Part shown: positions 1 through 4,644 of the stretch, one piece after another | Numbering within the stretch: the first letter of the stretch is position 1 | Layout of the letters: each line of letters starts with the position of its first letter | NCBI GenBank assembly: GCA_030626265.1 | Contig: DAOUPF010000017.1 | Span: 1 to 10,591 of the forward strand | Length of the DNA: 10,591 nt | From: Sulfurovum sp. | GTDB lineage: Bacteria > Campylobacterota > Campylobacteria > Campylobacterales > Sulfurovaceae | Direction of reading: 5' to 3' | Position numbers and translations under genes: made by a program | Notes under the pieces: model-generated | What the model was told of the DNA's origin: nothing | What the model saw: only the letters and a program-made list of their open reading frames with translations | The model's database searches: none

Positions 1-251
1 AGATGTATATCAAATACTCTTCTCTCTCCTTGAAAATACTCATCAAACTGACTTCGAACTAGCGCCAATGCCTCATCATCCTCTTCTATATAAGTTGCAT
101 TCAAAGCTTTTTTTAGTCTAGTATCTACTGTTGCTCTCATCTTTCGGTATCGCCAATCAGCTAAACATAGTTGATTGGCATAAGAGCCCAATATGAGTTC
201 ACCTACTGCTGTTTTGTGATATTGTATCTTTATGATATTTTTTGTTTTCAT
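1..251 (-). CDS. ogt: O6-methylguanine-DNA methyltransferase, N-terminal part (partial)
   Basis: The reading frame starts at ATG 249-251 and stays open for 83 codons to the left edge, so only the N-terminal domain is visible. The protein begins M-K-T-K-N-I-I-K, then Y-H-K-T-A-V-G-E-L-I-L-G, and later has an acidic helix and F-D-E-Y-F-Q-G-E-R-R-V-F-D. This pattern (short-chain 'T..G.L.L', then 'L..YF.G....F') is typical of Ogt/MGMT suicide proteins that remove alkyl groups from guanine O6. The catalytic PCHRV motif would lie beyond the edge, so activity cannot be judged. A strong Shine-Dalgarno sequence (GAGGGGAG) sits just upstream and is shared with the end of a 23-codon remnant ORF. It is probably co-transcribed with the methyltransferase gene at 341-1099. 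Confidence 0.75.
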   Translation of the reverse strand, partial: MKTKNIIKIQYHKTAVGELILGSYANQLCLADWRYRKMRATVDTRLKKALNATYIEEDDEALALVRSQFDEYFQGERRVFDIH

Positions 252-253
252 TT

Positions 254-325
254 TTACTCCCCTCTGTACTCATATATCTTGTGAGCTACTTTGGCTTTTT
301 TCAGTGCATTTATACAAGGAGTCAT
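254..325 (-). pseudogene. Truncated start of a YbaK/EbsC-type Cys-tRNA deacylase gene
   Basis: A 23-codon ORF lies in the 89-base gap between the methyltransferase stop and the ogt start. It begins M-T-P-C-I-N-A-L-K-K-A-K and continues V-A-H-K-I-Y-E-Y, then stops after R-G-E. From knowledge of the family, YbaK/EbsC Cys-tRNA(Pro) deacylases start with a near-identical pattern (MTPAIxxLxKAKIxxxxHEY). The rest of that roughly 150-residue protein is absent: no frame downstream continues it, and the ogt ribosome binding site and gene follow directly. I infer a deletion that removed most of the gene and left its first 20 or so codons. Translation of this stub would end on the ogt Shine-Dalgarno sequence, so it could now act as a coupling leader. 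A chance resemblance remains possible because the match is short. Confidence 0.5.
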
Positions 326-340
326 TTTTTAAACTTTCAT

Positions 341-1099
341 TTATGATTTTACTGCTTTGACCCTAAGTCTAACATAATCTGCTATCCAGCCATCTTTGCT
401 AGTGTATATTTTACTCTTTAGTATCTCTCTAGTCTCATGTATAAACTCATATTTTTGTTCTGGAGTCAAGTTCTGGGCTATACCATTGGCAAATACATTT
501 AGCCAGTTTGATATATCATCTATGGGAGTTGGTCTAGGGATTAACTCTATATACTCTACTACAAACCCCTCATCCTCTAAAAGCTCTTTATATCCACTCT
601 CCCTAGGGAAAAACCAAGGATTATCAAACTCTCCATACTCCTCATGTCTAGCGAACACTTCTCTCATAGCTTCAACTATCTGCTCTACATTTCCCTCTCC
701 TCCAAACTCTGCTACAAATCTACCATTACTCTGGAGTGAGTTATAGATATTTTGAACTGCCAATCTACTATCCTTGACCCAGTGAAGCATAGCATTGGAA
801 AAGACCGCATCAAACTCCTCTACAAAAGCCAATGCTGTTACATTCATCACATGAGCATCCAAGCCTTTCTGCTTACTCTTGGCTACCATATCATCACTCA
901 AATCAACAGCAACTACACAAGAGCCTAGCTTCTCTATCTCTACAGCCAAAGTCCCATCACCACAACCAAGCTCCAATACTCTCTCACCCTCTCTAGGATC
1001 AAGCAAATCCACCACTGGCATACCTAAGGCTGATACAAAATCAGCATGTTTGTTATATCTATCTGCGTTCCAATCGTTTGTCTCTTCTGTTTTTTTCAT
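341..1099 (-). CDS. Class I SAM-dependent methyltransferase (trans-aconitate methyltransferase-like)
   Basis: This is a complete 252-residue cytosolic protein with a Rossmann-type methyltransferase fold. Motif I is V-L-E-L-G-C-G-D-G-T at residues 41-50, which binds S-adenosylmethionine. The acidic residue after strand 2 is D66 in V-V-A-V-D-L-S. The post-I region is followed by F-D-A-V-F-S-N-A-M-L-H-W-V at about 96-108, a pattern shared by Methyltransf_11/25 proteins and seen in the trans-aconitate methyltransferase (Tam) group. The C-terminal third contains a helical substrate lid. The true substrate is not evident. A TTGAGA-N17-TATAGT promoter lies about 50 bases upstream, and a weak GAGAGA ribosome binding site precedes the ATG. 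Downstream, 15 bases separate it from the deacylase remnant and then ogt, suggesting one transcript. Confidence 0.85.
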   Translation of the reverse strand: MKKTEETNDWNADRYNKHADFVSALGMPVVDLLDPREGERVLELGCGDGTLAVEIEKLGSCVVAVDLSDDMVAKSKQKGLDAHVMNVTALAFVEEFDAVFSNAMLHWVKDSRLAVQNIYNSLQSNGRFVAEFGGEGNVEQIVEAMREVFARHEEYGEFDNPWFFPRESGYKELLEDEGFVVEYIELIPRPTPIDDISNWLNVFANGIAQNLTPEQKYEFIHETREILKSKIYTSKDGWIADYVRLRVKAVKS

Positions 1100-1146
1100 T
1101 TTTTCTCTCTTATGTATTTTTACTATTTACTACTAAGCATCTAAGT

Positions 1147-1175
1147 ACTATACTTTCTCTATAAGAGATTCTCAA
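1147..1175 (-). promoter_or_regulatory. Candidate promoter of the methyltransferase gene, with a palindrome in the spacer
   Basis: On the minus strand TTGAGA (1170-1175) and TATAGT (1147-1152) are separated by 17 bases, a good match to a housekeeping sigma promoter. The start codon at 1099 would follow an untranslated leader of about 40 bases. The spacer holds a perfect 5-base inverted repeat, TCTCT-ATA-AGAGA, at 1156-1168, placed where a repressor or activator could bind. The palindrome could be chance; no second copy is visible. Confidence 0.45.
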
Positions 1176-1186
1176 AGCCTATATTG

Positions 1187-1263
1187 AGGAAGTGGAGACT
1201 TTAGTCCCACTCCATATCAATAACAATATAAGCTATTTGGTGGGGCTGAAGCCTCCACTTCCT
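1187..1263. repeat. REP-like paired palindrome (two inverted 24-base arms)
   Basis: Arm 1 (1187-1210) begins AGGAAGTGGAG and ends AGTCCCAC. Arm 2 (1240-1263) is its inverted copy, beginning GTGGGGCT and ending CTCCACTTCCT. The outer 11 bases match perfectly, and 21 of 24 positions match overall. Each arm is also an imperfect small hairpin with a central TT or GA (GTGG.GACT-TT-AGTC.CAC and GTGGGGCT-GA-AGCC.CCAC). A paired, head-to-head arrangement of short GC-richer palindromes between AT-rich genes is typical of REP/BIME elements mobilised by REP-associated IS200-like transposases. No transposase is in the window. There is no T-run on either side, so a terminator role is not supported. Of the three arm differences, two become G-U pairs in plus-strand RNA but only one does in minus-strand RNA. 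Confidence 0.6.
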
Positions 1264-1354
1264 GTTAATCTATATATAGGACTTTATAGTATATGCCAAA
1301 AGCATGTTAAGCTAGTCAACCAAATCAATGGTATCTATAATGGTTTTTGTAAGT

Positions 1355-1371
1355 TGCTTAGAGACTAAGCA
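1355..1371. other. Short perfect hairpin
   Basis: TGCTTAG and CTAAGCA form a perfect 7-base-pair stem around the loop AGA. No run of T follows on either strand, so it is not a standard terminator. It covers the stop codon (1358-1360) of the candidate small ORF at 1358-1441, where it could protect the 3' end of a short transcript or be coincidental. Confidence 0.35.
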
Positions 1372-1441
1372 GAGGTAGAGAAAAGAGCAGGAGAGAGCTA
1401 GTTCTTATAGTTAAAATATAGTTAATGATAGATTGCTTCAT
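1358..1441 (-). CDS. Candidate small membrane or leader peptide, 27 residues
   Basis: This short frame starts at ATG 1439-1441 and reads M-K-Q-S-I-I-N-Y-I-L-T-I-R, followed by a hydrophobic, Leu/Ser-rich stretch of about 14 residues up to the stop. The charged start plus single hydrophobic segment looks like a signal peptide or a single-span membrane peptide. An excellent Shine-Dalgarno sequence, AAAGGAG, sits 6 bases before the ATG, better than those of several neighbouring real genes. A TTGACA / TATAAA pair lies just upstream. After the stop, an adjacent frame stays open for about 15 more codons before TAG, so the peptide could be the head of a frameshifted exported protein. I recognise no family. 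It could be a small hydrophobic toxin-like peptide, a leader, gene debris or chance. Confidence 0.35.
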   Translation of the reverse strand: MKQSIINYILTIRTSSLLLFSLPLLSL

Positions 1442-1470
1442 TGGTCTCTCCTTTGATTTGTTTGTGGAAG

Positions 1471-1497
1471 TTTATAGTAAAAAATTGTTTTTGTCAA
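1471..1497 (-). promoter_or_regulatory. Candidate promoter for the small peptide
   Basis: On the minus strand TTGACA (1492-1497) is followed after 15 bases by TATAAA (1471-1476). The -35 box is a perfect match, but the spacer is 2 bases shorter than ideal. Transcription would begin near 1464, about 23 bases before the peptide start codon and upstream of its ribosome binding site. The pair lies 20 bases after the PIN toxin stop codon. Confidence 0.35.
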
Positions 1498-1516
1498 ATT
1501 CTACATGGATCAAAAT

Positions 1517-1927
1517 CTATAAAACTTTCAAAAATGCTTCAGGTGTCAGTACTTTGACATGAGTTAAATTCTTAAAGTCTTTTACATTTCGTGTCACCAA
1601 ATACTCACAAGTCATCTGCATAGCCATAGCATATTGTAAAGCATCTTCATAGTCTTTCATCTTCAAGTTATTTGCTTTAATAACACTTTCTCTACTCATA
1701 GGTACTATTATAAAAAATGTAGATATATCTGCCAAATATGCTTTGATATTTTCTAGTTCTTTCGCTTTCCTGCAAATATAGTAAATGTTATTTATTGTGA
1801 TAGGTGCTATGTATCCGTCTATTAAGCCTTGCTCACAAAGCTTATAGATACGTATAGCATCACTAGAAAAAGGTGCTCTATCTAGTAAAATATCTATAAA
1901 TAAATTTGTATCTACTAATACTTTCAT
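1517..1927 (-). CDS. PIN-domain toxin (VapC-like ribonuclease)
   Basis: This 136-residue protein spans one PIN domain. It opens with M-K-V-L-V-D-T-N-L-F-I-D, giving the first metal-binding aspartate at D6 and a second at D12. The central acidic cluster is K-D-Y-E-D-A (D92, E94, D95), and the last conserved element is V-T-R-N-V-K-D-F, with D117. Together these acidic residues would bind Mg2+ or Mn2+ for RNA cleavage. The PF-S-S-D-A-I-R-I-Y and I-N-N-I-Y-Y-I patterns recall the PIN_3 subgroup. Its ATG overlaps the antitoxin stop codon by 4 bases (ATGA) and it has only a weak ribosome binding site, so translation is probably coupled to the antitoxin. The RNA target cannot be read from the sequence. 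It appears intact. Confidence 0.88.
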   Translation of the reverse strand: MKVLVDTNLFIDILLDRAPFSSDAIRIYKLCEQGLIDGYIAPITINNIYYICRKAKELENIKAYLADISTFFIIVPMSRESVIKANNLKMKDYEDALQYAMAMQMTCEYLVTRNVKDFKNLTHVKVLTPEAFLKVL

Positions 1928-2214
1928 AAGTATTTGTCTTTTAAGTATTCTTCTCTACTCTCTTTATGTCCATAGTCTATCTCTTCTTCCGATACTATAC
2001 CTATATATTTGTCTAAACTTGAAGTGGCACTATCTATATGAGGTATATCTATCTTTGTATTTAGCTGTTTTTTCATTTTTAAAAAGACTTCATAAGATAC
2101 AAGTACCGCCATAGGCTTGTCTCTCTTGGCTATGACTACCTCATCTTCCCCCATGCCCACAAAAGACAAAAGACTTGAAAGTTTTGATTTTGCTTCTACT
2201 ACATTGACTAGCAT
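1924..2214 (-). CDS. Phd/YefM-family antitoxin
   Basis: This 96-residue protein starts M-L-V-N-V-V-E-A-K-S-K-L-S-S-L-L, the usual N-terminal strand and helix of Phd/YefM antitoxins, followed by the strand-rich core D-E-V-V-I-A-K-R-D-K-P-M-A-V-L-V-S. That N-terminal domain dimerises and binds the operator. The remaining 45 or so residues are charged and probably form the tail that occupies the PIN toxin active site. It lies directly upstream of the toxin with a 4-base overlap. A good ribosome binding site (AAAGGA) precedes the ATG. A consensus promoter and a perfect palindrome lie immediately upstream, fitting autoregulation by the antitoxin-toxin complex. Phd antitoxins are more often paired with Doc, but pairing with PIN toxins is well known. 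Confidence 0.88.
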   Translation of the reverse strand: MLVNVVEAKSKLSSLLSFVGMGEDEVVIAKRDKPMAVLVSYEVFLKMKKQLNTKIDIPHIDSATSSLDKYIGIVSEEEIDYGHKESREEYLKDKYL

Positions 2215-2226
2215 ATTCTATCCTTT

Positions 2227-2243
2227 ATAGTCATTATGACTAT
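2227..2243. promoter_or_regulatory. Palindromic operator of the toxin-antitoxin pair
   Basis: ATAGTCAT-T-ATGACTAT is a perfect 8-base inverted repeat with a 1-base centre. It directly abuts the -10 box (2244-2249) and covers the expected transcription start, so a bound antitoxin dimer would block initiation. It begins 13 bases upstream of the antitoxin ATG. Confidence 0.65.
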
Positions 2244-2272
2244 ATTATAACCATTTTTATATTTATTGTCAA
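2244..2272 (-). promoter_or_regulatory. Consensus promoter of the toxin-antitoxin pair
   Basis: On the minus strand TTGACA (2267-2272) and TATAAT (2244-2249) are both perfect and are separated by exactly 17 bases. The -35 box contains the TGA stop codon of the upstream cca gene (2269-2271), so the promoter is nested against that gene. The initiation point falls within the adjacent palindrome. Confidence 0.8.
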
Positions 2273-3681
2273 TATTGAAAATCCACTTCAGTAATCTTAT
2301 CTTTTATATATCTCAACGCTTCATCCTTGGTATTCAAGCTACCATCCATCTGTTTGTCATATACTTCATCCAGTATTTTCTTAAACTTTGGTGATGGCTC
2401 TAACCCTAAATCTATAAGATCTCTTCCTTGCAATAAGTTGTCTAAAGGTTTGTTGATTACTTTTAAGTTTTTTGATTTCTCATGTAGCCACTCACCTGCA
2501 TGATAAACTCCAGATAATGACTCCTCTGTAGTACGACCTAAAAAATCTGCCTTTGCTACAACTATAAGCTCTTCTATGTTTACCTTGGTAGCTAGTCTGC
2601 GAATAGCAGATGCTTTTGATTTGGCTCTATAAAACTGTGATGGCTTTAGATGATGCTCTACTAGTGGCAATATACTCTCTATAAAATCATGCTCATCAGT
2701 CAATCTATACATGAAGCTCTTTGTAGGCTCTATACCTGCTTCCTCATGCCCAATGGCACGGATGCGTCCATCCTCTTCTATAGTTGTATGTGTGGCTTTT
2801 CCAAAATCATGACAGAGGATAGCAAACATATATTTCAATCTCTGTTTTTCATTGTCGGGGAGAGGACACCCCAAACTACATATATTTGCCATCTTATCAA
2901 TACACATCATAGTATGCACCCAAACATCACCCTCTGGATGCCATTTAGGTGATTGTGCTACACCTATGAGAGCTTTTAGCTCTGGGAAATATTGCAAAAT
3001 ACCAAGCTCTCTCATAAGTTTAAATCCAATAGAAGGTTTAGAGGATTTTAGTAGTAGTTTTGTAAACTCTGTGTAAACTCTCTCTTTTGGTAACTCCTCT
3101 AACATACCCCTACTCACCATATCTTGGCACAATGTAAATGTCTCTGTTGACAAAGCATAACCAAACCTAGCACAAAATTGTACTGCTCTGTAGATTCGTA
3201 GAGGATCTTCTATAAAAGTTTTGTCATCTATATGTCGTAGTGTGTTGGAGTGCATATCTACTCTACCATCATAGGGGTCTAGGAAAGCATCTTTCTCTAT
3301 GTCATAACCCATAGAATTTATCGTGAAGTCACGCCTCTTGGCTGCCTGTACGAAATCCATACCTCCATCACAAGTGATATCAAATCCACGATGCCCTACT
3401 CCTATCTTCTCCTCAGATCTTGGCATAGAAAAGTCATACTCTTCTCCCTCATGTGTAAACTTCAGTACCCCAAAGCTCTTGCCTACTAAGTTGACAGAAC
3501 CAAAGGTTGACAAAATCTTATCAAGAGAGTCAATACTCTCAAACCCATACACCTCAATATCATAGTCTTTGATAGAAAGCTCTAAAAAGTGGTCACGAAC
3601 AGAACCACCCACTACTATAGCTTTTGCATTGTGTTTTTTAAGTTTTTTTGAGATGGTTTTTATGATACTTGGTAAGTGCAT
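2269..3681 (-). CDS. cca: CCA tRNA nucleotidyltransferase with HD domain
   Basis: This 470-residue protein builds or repairs the 3'-CCA end of tRNA using CTP and ATP. It has the class II nucleotidyltransferase head: A-I-V-V-G-G-S-V-R-D at residues 21-30, then K-D-Y-D-I-E-V-Y-G with the metal-binding pair D39 and D41. The R-R-D-F-T-I-N-S-M motif is at 116-124, and the neck domain has D-P-L-R-I-Y-R-A-V-Q-F-C-A-R-F at 159-173. The C-terminal half adds an HD phosphohydrolase-like domain (histidines near 248 and 256, H291-D292, and V-E-H-H at 341-344). That layout resembles E. coli-type Cca. A good ribosome binding site (AAGGTG) lies 7 bases before the ATG. A poly(A) polymerase is the main alternative from the head alone. 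The gene is separated from the membrane complex operon by 116 bases and probably has its own promoter. Confidence 0.9.
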   Translation of the reverse strand: MHLPSIIKTISKKLKKHNAKAIVVGGSVRDHFLELSIKDYDIEVYGFESIDSLDKILSTFGSVNLVGKSFGVLKFTHEGEEYDFSMPRSEEKIGVGHRGFDITCDGGMDFVQAAKRRDFTINSMGYDIEKDAFLDPYDGRVDMHSNTLRHIDDKTFIEDPLRIYRAVQFCARFGYALSTETFTLCQDMVSRGMLEELPKERVYTEFTKLLLKSSKPSIGFKLMRELGILQYFPELKALIGVAQSPKWHPEGDVWVHTMMCIDKMANICSLGCPLPDNEKQRLKYMFAILCHDFGKATHTTIEEDGRIRAIGHEEAGIEPTKSFMYRLTDEHDFIESILPLVEHHLKPSQFYRAKSKASAIRRLATKVNIEELIVVAKADFLGRTTEESLSGVYHAGEWLHEKSKNLKVINKPLDNLLQGRDLIDLGLEPSPKFKKILDEVYDKQMDGSLNTKDEALRYIKDKITEVDFQY

Positions 3682-3704
3682 AATAGGTCACCTTATATTA
3701 ATTG

Positions 3705-3751
3705 ACCCAAATTATACAATATGGCAATGGAGATAAACCCAAATTATGCAA
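3705..3751 (-). promoter_or_regulatory. Candidate cca promoter region with a repeated 15-base element
   Basis: The 15-base element at 3705-3719 recurs at 3737-3751 with one mismatch, and the copies are 32 bases apart. Read on the minus strand they are TTGTATAATTTGGGT and TTGCATAATTTGGGT, so each contains a -10-like hexamer (TATAAT at 3711-3716; CATAAT in the other). No strong -35 box is visible for either. The nearer one would start transcription about 25 bases before cca. The spacing of about three helical turns could suit a paired protein site. Confidence 0.4.
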
Positions 3752-3797
3752 GAGAATTATAAAAATAGTACTTAGTGCTTGTATTTCGGATTAAGTC

Positions 3798-4244
3798 CTA
3801 TAACACCTCAAAGGTATCAATAATCTCTTTTTGTAAAGTCTCTTTATCTGTTGTCTTTAGGTTTAGTACATGTATGTATATATCTTCGCCTCTCATATCC
3901 ATCGTGATAGTCCCTGGAGTTAGGGTGATTGCATTTGCTAAGAGTAGCTTATCATAGTCATTTTTTAGTGTAGTCTTTAGCTTTACTATACCTGGGTTTA
4001 TAGGTAGGCTTGGGCTTAGTACTATCTTGGCTACCTCTATATTTGACTGGATAAGACTTTTGATAAAAATAGGAGCAAACTTCATATACTTGATAATAAT
4101 GGCACCTAAATGTAGCTTTTGGCTACTACCAAATAGATACGCTATAGCAAAAGACACTATAGCACCCACTACTAACTCTTGAAAATCTAGAGAATTTGTC
4201 AATCCAATCCAAACTAAAAAAAGTAATATAAACTTACCAATCAT
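3798..4244 (-). CDS. MrpE-like subunit of the membrane complex
   Basis: This 148-residue protein has two N-terminal hydrophobic segments (about 3-15 and 22-39) and the MrpE signature L-L-A-N-A-I-T-L-T-P-G-T at 101-112, followed by an I-Y-I-H-V strand. In Mrp-type Na+/H+ antiporters and in the archaeal Mbh and Mbx/Mbs complexes this subunit (MrpE, MbhA, MbsA) is part of the ion-translocating membrane arm. Its start codon shares one base with the stop of the ferredoxin-like gene, and AAAGGA precedes it, so it is the last gene of the operon. In the archaeal operons the homologue comes first; here it is last. The other small Mrp subunits (B, C, F, G) are not in the window and may lie beyond the right edge. 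Confidence 0.85.
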   Translation of the reverse strand: MIGKFILLFLVWIGLTNSLDFQELVVGAIVSFAIAYLFGSSQKLHLGAIIIKYMKFAPIFIKSLIQSNIEVAKIVLSPSLPINPGIVKLKTTLKNDYDKLLLANAITLTPGTITMDMRGEDIYIHVLNLKTTDKETLQKEIIDTFEVL

Positions 4245-4639
4245 TATTTATCCTTTGGGTAGTATAAGAAGTTGTTGCTATCTGCATCTGCTTGTATGCA
4301 CTCAATACCTAGCTTTAGAGAATCAGGAGGGCAGACATCTACACATAGGTTGCACCAACAGCATCTGCCATAGTCAATCCTAGGTATACATCCACTCTTG
4401 TTTCTATCATTTCTATCCTCATCTATAGAGACCATATCTATGGCATCATTCATACATATCTCTTGACAGTTTGCACAGCCTATACAGTCTGCCAATACAT
4501 TAGTATGAAACCCTCTGTAACCTTCAGATACAACCTTTGTTTGATCTGGATAACATACAGTTTTGGGATGTTCAAACACCTTGCCTATGGCAGAAAAAGG
4601 AGCAACTATGCCTTTGATATCTATTGTATTGAAATTCAT
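4244..4639 (-). CDS. NuoI-like subunit with two [4Fe-4S] clusters
   Basis: This 131-residue polyferredoxin would carry electrons between the electron donor and the NuoB-like subunit. Cluster motif one is C52-x2-C55-x2-C58-x3-C62; the residue after it is Met rather than the usual Pro. Motif two is C93-x2-C96-x2-C99-x3-C103-P, with an extra C94. I chose ATG 4637-4639 because it has AGAGG 8 bases upstream and follows the previous stop by 5 bases. An upstream in-frame TTG at 4669 would overlap the previous gene and has no good ribosome binding site. The homologues are NuoI, MbhN/MbsN and HyfH. It is shorter than most NuoI proteins and soluble, so it should sit on the cytoplasmic arm. Confidence 0.88.
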   Translation of the reverse strand: MNFNTIDIKGIVAPFSAIGKVFEHPKTVCYPDQTKVVSEGYRGFHTNVLADCIGCANCQEICMNDAIDMVSIDEDRNDRNKSGCIPRIDYGRCCWCNLCVDVCPPDSLKLGIECIQADADSNNFLYYPKDK

Positions 4640-4644
4640 TTCTA

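Noticed and set aside
396..746. Plus-strand open frame of 116 codons antisense to the methyltransferase
   Set aside because: It lies wholly opposite a clear methyltransferase, has low-complexity Ser/Leu-rich translation and no family motifs.
879..1136. Plus-strand open frame of 85 codons
   Set aside because: It is mostly opposite the methyltransferase N-terminus (the glycine motif region) and shows only shadow composition.
3752..3797. Terminator after the MrpE-like gene
   Set aside because: There is a short T-run (ATTTTT on the minus strand) near an AGTACT palindrome, but no stable stem precedes it.
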